From: an uncultured Coriobacteriaceae bacterium
Lineage (GTDB): Bacteria > Actinomycetota > Coriobacteriia > Coriobacteriales > QAMH01
Direction of reading: 5' to 3'
Assembly: GCA_900556425.1 (NCBI GenBank)
Contig: USOR01000069.1
Span: 1 to 5,346 of the forward strand
DNA: 5,346 bases
Made by a program: the position numbers and the translations under genes. Below, piece after piece: positions 1 to 5,346 of this stretch (position 1 is its first letter; each line of letters opens with the position of its first letter). The notes beneath the pieces are model-generated. The model searched no databases and was not told the origin of the DNA. It saw only the letters and a list, made by a program, of their open reading frames with translations.

Positions 1-296
1 CGGCCCTCGGCGTGTTCTTCCGCGACGTCTTCCACATCTGGGAGGTCTTCATCACGGCCTGGACCTACGCCACTCCGCTGTTCTACCCCATGGATCTGCT
101 CGAGCCATGGATGCAGCAGGTCATGCTCTTCAATCCCATGTATCATTACGTGACCTACTTCCGCGACATCATGATGTACGGCGTCCTCCCCAGTGGCACG
201 GAGCATCTCATCTGCCTGGGTATGGCTGTCATCACTTTTGCCGTCGGCCTTCTCGTCTTCCGTAAGACCGAGAAGAAGTTCATCCTGTACGTGTAG
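1..296 (+). CDS. ABC-2 type polysaccharide export permease, C-terminal part (Wzm/TagG-like), 5' truncated
   Basis: The reading frame is open from base 3 to the TAG at 294-296, giving 97 visible residues; the N-terminal part and start lie outside the window. The opening (ALGVFFRDVFHIWEVFI, then TPLFYP) matches the conserved stretch of ABC-2 permeases that export O-antigen, teichoic acid or other polysaccharides, which typically carry an FxRD segment, then a membrane helix, then TPxFYP. Two hydrophobic stretches are visible, roughly residues 10-30 and the last helix (LICLGMAVITFAVGLLVF), followed by a short basic cytoplasmic tail. The family forms the membrane channel for a lipid-linked glycan, paired with a cytoplasmic ATPase. 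That partner follows 8 bp downstream, so the two are almost certainly co-transcribed. The family is clear, but the exported substrate cannot be read from this fragment. Confidence 0.88.
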   Translation, partial: ALGVFFRDVFHIWEVFITAWTYATPLFYPMDLLEPWMQQVMLFNPMYHYVTYFRDIMMYGVLPSGTEHLICLGMAVITFAVGLLVFRKTEKKFILYV

Positions 297-301
297 GGGA
301 G
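295..301 (+). promoter_or_regulatory. Ribosome binding site of the ABC ATPase gene
   Basis: AGGGGAG overlaps the stop codon of the permease gene and lies only 3 nt before the ATG at 305. The spacing is shorter than usual, but the overlap with the upstream stop suggests translational coupling. It supports the ATG at 305 over the next in-frame ATG (codon 32). Confidence 0.5.
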
Positions 302-304
302 TCC

Positions 305-1096
305 ATGGCCGAGGAATTGCAAAAGACCGAGACGTGGGTCGAGAAGGATCCGGGTACGAAGAGCGATGATCCGGTCATCGTCTTCGATCATGTCGACATG
401 ATCTTCAACATCGCGAGCGAGCAGCTCAATAACCTCAAGGAATACTTCATCAAACTCGTGCGCCGTGAGCTCTTCTTCGAGGAGTTCAAGGCCCTCAAGG
501 ACATCTCCTTCACCATCAACCGCGGTGAGGTCTACGGCGTCGTCGGCAGCAACGGTTCCGGCAAGTCCACGCTTCTCAAACTTGTTGCCGGTGTGCTCGA
601 GCCTTCCAATGGCACGGTCACCGTCAATGGCACCATCGCGCCCATCATCGAGCTGGGTGCCGGTTTCGACTTCGAGCTCACGGCTCGTGAGAACGTCTAC
701 CTCAATGGCGCGTTGCTGGGCTACAGCAAGAAGTTCATGGACGAGAAATACGAGAGCATCATCGACTTCGCCGAGATTCGCGATTTCCAGGACATGCCCA
801 TCAAGAACTACTCGTCGGGCATGGTCGCGCGCATCGCCTTCGCCATCGCCACGGTCACCACGCCCGACATCCTCGTCGTTGACGAGGCGCTCTCCGTCGG
901 CGATTTTCGCTTCCAGGAGAAGTGCGAAAACCGCATCAAGGAGCTCGTCTCGCATGGGACGACGCTGCTCTTCGTCTCGCATTCCATCGAGCAGGTCGAG
1001 CGCGTGTGCGAGCGCGCCCTTTGGATCGAGAAGGGCGTTGGCCGCATGCAGGGCGATGTCATGGAAGTCTGCGAGGCCTACCGCCAGGGCATCTAG
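305..1096 (+). CDS. Polysaccharide/teichoic acid ABC exporter ATP-binding protein (Wzt/TagH-like)
   Basis: A complete 263-residue nucleotide-binding subunit that would power glycan export through the permease just upstream. Visible motifs: Walker A GSNGSGKST at 81-89, the family-typical ELGAGFDFELTARENVYLNG region at 116-135 in the Q-loop area, the signature YSSGM at 169-173, Walker B ILVVDE at 189-194 with D-loop SVGD at 197-200, and the switch His226 in FVSHS. A helical insertion at about residues 37-60, before the core strand leading to Walker A, is usual in the Wzt/TagH/KpsT group. The protein stops soon after the ABC fold. It therefore lacks the C-terminal carbohydrate-binding domain of Wzt proteins that recognise a capped chain, and resembles transporters that need no terminal cap. 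It ends 7 bp from the stop of a gene on the opposite strand. Confidence 0.93.
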   Translation: MAEELQKTETWVEKDPGTKSDDPVIVFDHVDMIFNIASEQLNNLKEYFIKLVRRELFFEEFKALKDISFTINRGEVYGVVGSNGSGKSTLLKLVAGVLEPSNGTVTVNGTIAPIIELGAGFDFELTARENVYLNGALLGYSKKFMDEKYESIIDFAEIRDFQDMPIKNYSSGMVARIAFAIATVTTPDILVVDEALSVGDFRFQEKCENRIKELVSHGTTLLFVSHSIEQVERVCERALWIEKGVGRMQGDVMEVCEAYRQGI

Positions 1097-1103
1097 CGGC
1101 TGC

Positions 1104-2330
1104 TCACCCCAGCAGGTCGTTGACCAGCTCCACAATTGCGCGATAGGCGACGGGGCGGTCGAATTGCGCCTCGGCAATCTTGCGGCCGCGCATGCCCATC
1201 TCGTCGCAGGCATATTCGTCTTGCGCGAGCGCGATGATGGCGCCTGCAAGCTCGGCCACATTCTCTGGCTCGACGTTCACGCCAAAGCCGTCCTGCGTGC
1301 ACTTGTCCTTGAATTCCTGGCTTTCGCCCGTGTTGATGATGGGACGTCCCGCGCACAGGTAGTCGGCAATCTTGGAGACGATCGACTGGGGGGCGCCTTT
1401 GATGAGCGAGTTGACGAGGACATCGCTTGCCTTGAGGTGTGCGGCCATGATCTGGTAATCCACGTAGCCCGTGAACACGGCGGGTGCATCGATGTCTTCG
1501 GCAAGCTTCTCGAGGCCTGGGCGGTTGGGGCCGTCACCGAGGATGTAGAGGCTGAGCCGCTTGCCGAGCTCCTCGGCAATGACGGGCTCTGCAAGTTCGC
1601 AGGCACGGATGAGCGTCGCCACGTCATAGCTGCGGGCAAGCGACCCGGCGTAGATGACCCAGAACTCGTCATCGCCTTTGGTGATAGAGGGGGTGTGGCG
1701 CTCAACGCCCTCGTCGAAGTAGGCGATATCGCCACCCACATATACGGTGAGATGCGGGATATCCTGCAGGCAATGGTGCGTGTACTCGTGCGAGGTACCG
1801 ACGGCGGCCGAGGCGGAGGCGTAGGCGATGGCCGCATCGCGCTGGAATCCGCTGAAAGCGAAGTCGCTCAACACCGGAATGTCTGCAACCATCTTCATGG
1901 CCTCGGGCCATAGGTCATTGATATCGACGACGAAGGGGATGTCGTGCTCGCGTGCAAAGCTGCCTGCATCGGCTGCGATGTTGTTGGGCGGAATCTGACA
2001 CCAGACAAGGTCGTAATCCGTCCCGTAGCGCTCGAGGTAGCGGCGCAGGTTCTTGCTGAAGACCCCCTGGCTGTATATACGCGCGGGATTGATGTTGGAG
2101 CTATAGCCGGGCTCCTCGATGAAGATGACCTCGTAGGGTAGCTCATGGTACTTGGGGTCAACGATATTGCGGCGCTTCTTCTCCCAATGCTGGAAGGTCG
2201 AGGTGAGCAAGTCGACCTCGTAGCCCTCCTTGGCGAGTAGTTCGGCGATATAGGAGGTGCGGTTGAGGCCGGCGGTCTCGTCGGCGAGCTTCACGGCTTG
2301 CGTCACGACGGCGATCTTTGCGTTGCTCAC
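1104..2330 (-). CDS. GT4-like (GT-B fold) glycosyltransferase
   Basis: A 408-residue protein starting at GTG (2328-2330), with AAGGAG 6 nt upstream, and ending in TGA. It probably transfers a sugar from a nucleotide donor onto the growing surface glycan on the cytoplasmic side. No membrane segment or signal peptide is evident. The GT-B architecture is visible. The N-terminal acceptor domain opens with KIAVVTQ and contains DINDLWPE at 136-143, like the DxxDLWP motif of WbuB-type GT4 enzymes. The donor half has IYAGSLARSYD at 226-236, ILGDGPNRPGLEKLA at 263-277, VFTGYVDYQIM at 285-295 and the sugar-nucleotide segment SKIADYLCAGRPII at 319-332. Asp323 occupies a position where many relatives have Glu. 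It is the second gene of a leftward unit, 17 bp after the GT2 gene. The donor and acceptor sugars cannot be deduced. Confidence 0.87.
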   Translation of the reverse strand: MSNAKIAVVTQAVKLADETAGLNRTSYIAELLAKEGYEVDLLTSTFQHWEKKRRNIVDPKYHELPYEVIFIEEPGYSSNINPARIYSQGVFSKNLRRYLERYGTDYDLVWCQIPPNNIAADAGSFAREHDIPFVVDINDLWPEAMKMVADIPVLSDFAFSGFQRDAAIAYASASAAVGTSHEYTHHCLQDIPHLTVYVGGDIAYFDEGVERHTPSITKGDDEFWVIYAGSLARSYDVATLIRACELAEPVIAEELGKRLSLYILGDGPNRPGLEKLAEDIDAPAVFTGYVDYQIMAAHLKASDVLVNSLIKGAPQSIVSKIADYLCAGRPIINTGESQEFKDKCTQDGFGVNVEPENVAELAGAIIALAQDEYACDEMGMRGRKIAEAQFDRPVAYRAIVELVNDLLG

Positions 2331-2336
2331 TCGTGT

Positions 2337-2342
2337 CTCCTT
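2337..2342 (-). promoter_or_regulatory. Ribosome binding site of the GT4-like gene
   Basis: Read on the minus strand this is AAGGAG, 6 nt before the GTG at 2330. It fixes the GTG start and lies within the 17-bp gap after the GT2 gene, so the two genes are probably one transcript. Confidence 0.7.
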
Positions 2343-2347
2343 GGGGT

Positions 2348-3502
2348 CTACAGATAGTCTTTAGTGCAGCGGATGGCGTAATCGAGGCCGTTGGAGCGCA
2401 CGCGGTAAGCGAACTCGCTCGCAAGGCCCATGCCAAAGCGCAGGCGCGAGTTCTTGATGGGTATACCGCGGTACTCGGCGAATTGCGCTTTGAGGGCAGG
2501 GTTGATCTTGGGCTCGCTTGCCACGAGCGCGGGGTCCATGCGGTCGAACATGGCATGTGCCGCTTCGAGGACTTGGGGGTCATCGCCATTGGAACGGTAC
2601 TGGCCGTTGAAGTAGGTGAAGCCCTTGCTGATGTGGCTTTTGAGCACGCCCTCGTCGGTAATGCCGAGGCGCTCGATGATGTCGGCCATCAGTTGCCAAC
2701 GATCGAAGGGCAGGGTCTTGTTCTTGCGCGCGAAGGCGTCCTCCTCCTGACGCGTCTCCTCGCGGTACACGTAGAACGGCTCGTCTATGTAGACGATACG
2801 CCCGCGCAAGAGCGTGTCGTAGAAGAACTCGTTATCGGCCCAGCCCGCTCCCGGATACTCGTGGAACTTGATGTCGTTTTCCTCGAGGAAGCCCTTGTGA
2901 TAGATGGCAGACCAAATGGAGGGATGGTGACGCAGCATGTGAACCACGCCCGGGTCGGTGATGGTAAACACCTCGGTCCGGGGGTTGATGCGATGGCGAT
3001 AGCTGCACTGCAGGTGCTCCTTGGGGGCGTCTCCGCGTAGCGTACCGTGCTCGCGCACCTCGCGGATATAGGGCGTCTTCACGATATCGCAATCATGGTG
3101 CACGGCCGCATCCATGAGCTTGGCGGCCATGCCGGGCAGGATGTAGTCGTCTGGTTCCAGGATGCCGATCCACTCCCCGCGGGCGGCGGCGATGCCGTCG
3201 TTCATGGCGGCTCCGTAGCCCGCGTTCTCGCGATGCGAGACGATCATGACGCGGGGGTCGCGGGCAAAACGCTCGACAATCTCGCGGCTGTCATCAGTCG
3301 AGCCATCGTCTACGCAGACGATCTCGACATTGCCGTCGCAGCTTTGCGCAAAGAGCGACCCGAGTGCCCACTCGAGGGTGTAGGCGGCGTTGTAGATGGG
3401 GACCACGAACGAAAGCTTCGCGTCGAAGTCCTGGTAGTACACATCGCATATGCGGCCGTTAAGCTCACGTGCCTCGTGTATTTGCTTGGTGGATGAAGCC
3501 AC
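2348..3502 (-). CDS. GT2 family (GT-A fold) glycosyltransferase
   Basis: A 384-residue protein starting at GTG (3500-3502) and ending in TAG. The N-terminal GT-A domain is textbook GT2: FVVPIYNAAYTLEWALGSL at 32-50, DDGSTD at 65-70 (nucleotide binding), ENAGYGAAMNDGI at 92-104 and EPDDY at 116-120, the DxD-equivalent that holds the metal and donor diphosphate. Downstream, SIWSAIYHKGFLEEN at 195-209 and EYPGAGWADNEFF at 215-227 match the acceptor and catalytic-base region of bacterial polysaccharide GT2 enzymes. The C-terminal ~100 residues show no transmembrane helices, so this is a soluble enzyme and not a GtrB-type polyprenyl-phosphate sugar transferase, despite the nearby gtrA. It is the first gene of the leftward unit. 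Its sugar specificity cannot be deduced from the sequence. Confidence 0.92.
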   Translation of the reverse strand: MASSTKQIHEARELNGRICDVYYQDFDAKLSFVVPIYNAAYTLEWALGSLFAQSCDGNVEIVCVDDGSTDDSREIVERFARDPRVMIVSHRENAGYGAAMNDGIAAARGEWIGILEPDDYILPGMAAKLMDAAVHHDCDIVKTPYIREVREHGTLRGDAPKEHLQCSYRHRINPRTEVFTITDPGVVHMLRHHPSIWSAIYHKGFLEENDIKFHEYPGAGWADNEFFYDTLLRGRIVYIDEPFYVYREETRQEEDAFARKNKTLPFDRWQLMADIIERLGITDEGVLKSHISKGFTYFNGQYRSNGDDPQVLEAAHAMFDRMDPALVASEPKINPALKAQFAEYRGIPIKNSRLRFGMGLASEFAYRVRSNGLDYAIRCTKDYL

Positions 3503-3507
3503 GGAAC

Positions 3508-3514
3508 CTCTCCT
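3508..3514 (-). promoter_or_regulatory. Ribosome binding site of the GT2 gene
   Basis: Read on the minus strand this is AGGAGAG, 5 nt before the GTG at 3502. It supports the GTG start, which leaves the conserved GT2 core beginning at about residue 30. Confidence 0.7.
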
Positions 3515-3539
3515 ATGATTACCGTTCGCTTGTAGGCCT

Positions 3540-3568
3540 ATTCTATGACACGCCGCCCTTTTATTGAA
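3540..3568 (-). promoter_or_regulatory. Candidate promoter of the GT2-GT4 unit
   Basis: On the minus strand there is a good -10 (TAGAAT, 3540-3545) and, after a 17-bp spacer, a weak -35 (TTCAAT, 3563-3568, three of six matches to TTGACA). The predicted transcript would start near 3533 and give a leader of about 31 nt containing the ribosome binding site. The call rests on the -10, the spacing and the position in a short divergent intergenic region. Confidence 0.4.
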
Positions 3569-3570
3569 AC

Positions 3571-3589
3571 TGGATACAATATATATCCA
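3571..3589 (+). promoter_or_regulatory. Candidate -10 element giving a leaderless or near-leaderless gtrA transcript
   Basis: TACAAT at 3575-3580 (a TANNNT-type -10) ends 8 nt before the ATG at 3589, and no Shine-Dalgarno sequence is present in the preceding 20 nt. Transcription from this -10 would begin at about 3587-3589, at or next to the start codon. No convincing -35 is found at normal spacing. The same bases form an inverted repeat, TGGATA (3571-3576) and TATCCA (3584-3589), with a 7-nt centre, which could be an operator. Confidence 0.45.
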
Positions 3590-4002
3590 TGAATACCTAT
3601 CTACGAGAGCTCACCGTCCAGTTTGCTAAGTTCGGCATTGTCGGCGTCATTGCCTTTTGCATTGACTACGGGCTATTCCTGCTCATGGACTATGTCTTCG
3701 GGGTCAATTACCTCGTCGCCTCTGCCGTTTCGTTCACCATTTCGACCGTCTTCAACTACATGGCGAGCATGCGCTACGTGTTTGCAGGCAAGCAGGGCCA
3801 GACCCGCACGCAGCAGTTCGTGATCTTCTTCGTGCTCAGCGTTGTCGGCCTCGGTCTCAACCAGCTCATACTCTGGTTATGCTCGGGCGTTTTTGTCGTG
3901 CCCGCATGGGCTGGCAAGCTCGTGGCGACCGTTCTCGTCATGGTGTTCAACTTCGTTACGCGCAAGATATTCCTCGAGGATCGCGTTTCGCGTCGGGGAT
4001 AA
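3589..4002 (+). CDS. GtrA family membrane protein
   Basis: A 137-residue protein with the size and pattern of the GtrA family: four predicted membrane helices at about residues 13-33, 41-60, 76-99 and 107-124, with short loops. Family marks are FAKFGIVGVIAFCIDYGLF near the N-terminus, FNYMASMRYVF at 55-65 after helix 2, and the related FNFVTRKIFLE at 120-130 at the end of helix 4. Members are thought to help move or present polyprenyl-phosphate-linked sugars across the membrane for extracytoplasmic glycosylation. The usual partners, a GtrB-like transferase and a membrane GT-C enzyme, are not in this window. The ATG is chosen because the conserved region begins within ten residues of it, although there is no ribosome binding site. 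The stop is TAA and glf follows 46 bp downstream, so the two may share a transcript. The exact substrate is unknown. Confidence 0.88.
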   Translation: MNTYLRELTVQFAKFGIVGVIAFCIDYGLFLLMDYVFGVNYLVASAVSFTISTVFNYMASMRYVFAGKQGQTRTQQFVIFFVLSVVGLGLNQLILWLCSGVFVVPAWAGKLVATVLVMVFNFVTRKIFLEDRVSRRG

Positions 4003-4033
4003 TCTGCGCTATGCTTGAACGCGTGCACTTTCG

Positions 4034-4041
4034 AGAAGGAG
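4034..4041 (+). promoter_or_regulatory. Ribosome binding site of glf
   Basis: AGAAGGAG lies 7 nt before the ATG at 4049, an optimal arrangement that supports this start. It contrasts with the missing site in front of the neighbouring gtrA gene. Confidence 0.75.
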
Positions 4042-4048
4042 ATTATTC

Positions 4049-5155
4049 ATGGCTCAATATGATTATCTGATCGTCGGCGCCGGCCTCACGGGTGCCGTGT
4101 TCGCGCATGAGGCGAAAAAGGCGGGCAAGAGCTGCTTCGTCATCGACAAGCGCGACCATATCGCCGGCAACGTGTACACGCGCAAGGTCAATGGCATCAA
4201 CGTTCACGAGTATGGAGCGCACATCTTCCACACCTCCGACAAACGCGTCTGGGATTACGTGAACCAGTTCGCTGAGTTCAACAACTACATCAATGCGCCC
4301 GTAGCCAACTATCATGGCGAGCTGTACAACCTGCCCTTCAACATGAACACCTTCTCGAAGATGTGGGGCATTCGTACGCCCGATGAAGCGCGCGAGAAGA
4401 TCGAGCAGCAGAAGGCCGCTGAAGGGATCACCGACCCGCAGAACCTCGAAGATCAAGCGCTCTCGCTTGTCGGTCGCGATATCTTCGAGAAGCTCGTGAA
4501 GGAGTACACGGAGAAGCAGTGGGGGCGTGATTGCAAGGATTTGCCCGCCTTCATCATCAAGCGCCTGCCGGTGCGCCTCGTCTTCGATAACAACTACTTC
4601 AATGACCGGTATCAGGGCATTCCGATTGGCGGTTATACCCCGATTGTGGAAAAGATGCTTGCAGGTGCAGACATCCTGACCAATACGGACTACTTCGAAT
4701 TTATCAAGGAACATCCGGACGTTGCAGACAAGACCGTCTTCACTGGACAGATTGATGCCTTCTTTGATTACAAGCTGGGCGTTTTGGAATACCGCAGCGT
4801 TCGCTTTGAAACCGAAGTGCTGGATTGCGAAAACTATCAGGGCAATGCGGTTGTGAACTACACCGAACGGGAAGTTCCGTATACCAGAATCATTGAACAC
4901 AAGCACTTTGAATTCGGCAAGCAGCCGAAAACCGTCATCTCCAGAGAATATTCTTCCGAATGGAAGAAGGGAGATGAACCGTATTATCCGGTCAACAACG
5001 AACGGAATAACCAGATGTATCAGGAATATCAGAAGCTGGCAGAAACCGTTCCGAATGTCATCTTTGGCGGCCGTCTGGGTCAGTATAAGTATTATGACAT
5101 GGATAAGGTCATTGCTGCTGCACTGGAAACCGTTCAGAATGAATTTGGTGCATAA
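4049..5155 (+). CDS. glf: UDP-galactopyranose mutase
   Basis: A complete 368-residue flavoenzyme of normal family length. It interconverts UDP-galactopyranose and UDP-galactofuranose in the cytoplasm, supplying Galf for surface glycans. Motifs in order: FAD-binding GAGLTG at 10-15 with Asp33 ending the second strand, HIAGN at 37-41, EYGAHIFHT at 54-62, YTEKQWG at 153-159, KRLPVR at 171-176 (holding an Arg probably equivalent to the active-site Arg), DRYQGIPIGGYT at 186-197, FTGQID at 231-236, LEYRS at 246-250, and the C-terminal FGGRLGQYKYYDMD at 339-352. All expected family signatures are present. The oddity is composition: codons up to about 190 have GC3 near 80%, while codons 191-368 have GC3 near 54% with every Glu as GAA and every Pro as CCG. 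The gene looks like an in-frame fusion of two glf alleles that preserves an intact enzyme. Confidence 0.95.
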   Translation: MAQYDYLIVGAGLTGAVFAHEAKKAGKSCFVIDKRDHIAGNVYTRKVNGINVHEYGAHIFHTSDKRVWDYVNQFAEFNNYINAPVANYHGELYNLPFNMNTFSKMWGIRTPDEAREKIEQQKAAEGITDPQNLEDQALSLVGRDIFEKLVKEYTEKQWGRDCKDLPAFIIKRLPVRLVFDNNYFNDRYQGIPIGGYTPIVEKMLAGADILTNTDYFEFIKEHPDVADKTVFTGQIDAFFDYKLGVLEYRSVRFETEVLDCENYQGNAVVNYTEREVPYTRIIEHKHFEFGKQPKTVISREYSSEWKKGDEPYYPVNNERNNQMYQEYQKLAETVPNVIFGGRLGQYKYYDMDKVIAAALETVQNEFGA

Positions 5156-5156
5156 G

Positions 5157-5163
5157 AGAGGGG
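5157..5163 (+). promoter_or_regulatory. Ribosome binding site of the small downstream gene
   Basis: AGAGGGG directly after the glf stop, 8 nt before the ATG at 5172. Together with the 16-bp intergenic gap it supports a real start that is co-transcribed with glf. Confidence 0.55.
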
Positions 5164-5171
5164 CTTAAACG

Positions 5172-5346
5172 ATGTGGGTTCGTACACAAAATGAAGATGC
5201 CCTCTATCATGTCGCTGCGGTACGGGCAGTGAAAATGATTTCAGAACGCACGTATTCCGTCATTGGCATCCTGCTGGGTGCTAGCACATCGGATTCTGTT
5301 GTTCTGGGCGAATACAAAGATTATGCGACTGCAAAGGCAGAGGTCG
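5172..5346 (+). CDS. Small uncharacterised protein, 3' truncated by the window end
   Basis: An open frame of 58 codons runs to the end of the window without a stop, beginning ATG TGG GTT CGT. The product starts MWVRTQNEDAL and later has SVIGILLGAS and VVLGEYKDYATAKAEV. From memory, short low-GC Gram-positive (Bacillota) proteins with no known function have the same plan: an MW-I/V-R-T/S-Q opening, a short beta-rich middle, and an LGxYxxxxxA ending that leads into a helix. The match is recalled and has not been searched. No signal peptide or membrane helix is seen. GC3 is about 44%, like the second half of glf and unlike the rest of the window, so the gene probably arrived with that half. Function is unknown. 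Confidence 0.6.
   Translation, partial: MWVRTQNEDALYHVAAVRAVKMISERTYSVIGILLGASTSDSVVLGEYKDYATAKAEV

Larger units (their letters stand above)
4619..5346. other. Segment of different base and codon composition, starting inside glf
   Basis: GC falls from about 56% (4081-4620) to about 46% (4681-5160), and the lower-GC, GAA/CCG/GCA/AGA-rich codon style continues through the next gene to the window edge. The left boundary is approximate (about 4590-4645) and coincides with the conserved DRYQGIPIGGYT coding region. No insertion sequence, integrase, direct repeat or tRNA lies at the boundary, so site-specific integration is not indicated. Homologous recombination with a lower-GC relative, or an assembly join at a conserved sequence, would explain it. 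Confidence 0.75.

Noticed and set aside
1100..1115. Stem-loop CTGCT-CACCCC-AGCAG at the convergent gene ends, considered as a terminator
   Set aside because: The stem is only 5 bp and neither strand has a U-tract after it, so it is not a credible intrinsic terminator.
155..1261. Long open frame on the minus strand (368 codons) opposite the transporter genes
   Set aside because: It lies antisense to a complete ABC ATPase with every motif in place, and its product is a run of Asp/Glu/Leu/Ala-rich sequence with no recognisable motif. It is a by-product of high-GC codon use.
465..1913. Long plus-strand open frame (482 codons) across the ATPase and the GT4 gene
   Set aside because: It spans the convergent junction, shadows two well-supported genes in other frames, and begins with Ser/Arg-rich low-complexity sequence typical of a wrong frame.
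2318..3040. Plus-strand open frame (240 codons) opposite the GT2 gene
   Set aside because: It is antisense to a clear GT2 enzyme and has no family motif or ribosome binding site.
3545..3550. ATGACA (five of six matches to a -35) in the divergent region, considered for gtrA
   Set aside because: It is 24 bp from the TACAAT box, too far for a normal promoter, and no other -10 lies about 17 bp from it.
4010..4015. TATGCT upstream of glf, considered as a separate glf promoter
   Set aside because: The -10 is weak and no -35 is found at normal spacing. Co-transcription with gtrA explains glf expression as well.
4600..4640. Possible frameshift or truncation of glf at the composition change
   Set aside because: The reading frame is continuous and the conserved motif DRYQGIPIGGYT is read without interruption. 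Downstream motifs are all in the same frame.
4043..4906. Minus-strand open frame (287 codons) opposite glf
   Set aside because: It is antisense to a fully conserved UDP-galactopyranose mutase and shows no recognisable motifs. It crosses the compositional junction without any feature of its own.

Overview
The window is part of a cell-surface polysaccharide locus from what looks like a high-GC Gram-positive bacterium. Most of it is about 55-65% GC and strongly prefers G/C at third codon positions (about 80% in the first half of glf). Two genes start with GTG behind good Shine-Dalgarno sequences, and one gene appears to be leaderless. This fits Actinomycetota, perhaps the class Coriobacteriia. 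The taxon is inference, since no marker gene is present.

Layout: (1) positions 1-1096, plus strand: the end of an ABC-2 type polysaccharide export permease, then its ATPase (a Wzm/Wzt or TagG/TagH-type pair). (2) Positions 1104-3502, minus strand: a two-gene unit read leftwards, a GT2 glycosyltransferase followed by a GT4-like glycosyltransferase. It converges on the transporter with only 7 bp between stop codons. (3) Positions 3503-3588: an AT-rich divergent promoter region. (4) Positions 3589-5155, plus strand: a GtrA-family membrane protein and UDP-galactopyranose mutase (glf). (5) Positions 5172-5346: the start of a small unrecognised gene, cut by the window end.

Taken together, the genes suggest synthesis and export of a surface glycan containing galactofuranose. 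Glf would make UDP-Galf, the two cytosolic glycosyltransferases would build the chain, the ABC transporter would export it, and GtrA may serve a lipid-linked sugar used for extracytoplasmic decoration. That joint role is inference from gene content; the individual family calls are firm.

The most unusual signal is a compositional break inside glf at about position 4619 (codon ~191). Upstream, glf has GC3 of about 80% and mostly GAG for Glu (9 GAG, 3 GAA). Downstream, GC3 is about 54%, all 19 Glu codons are GAA, all 8 Pro codons are CCG, and there are no CTC Leu codons. The lower-GC style continues through the next small gene to the window end, while the protein reads through the junction as an intact, well-conserved enzyme. 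The glf gene therefore looks like a chimera of two lineages joined at a conserved active-site motif, either by natural recombination or by an assembly error at a shared sequence.
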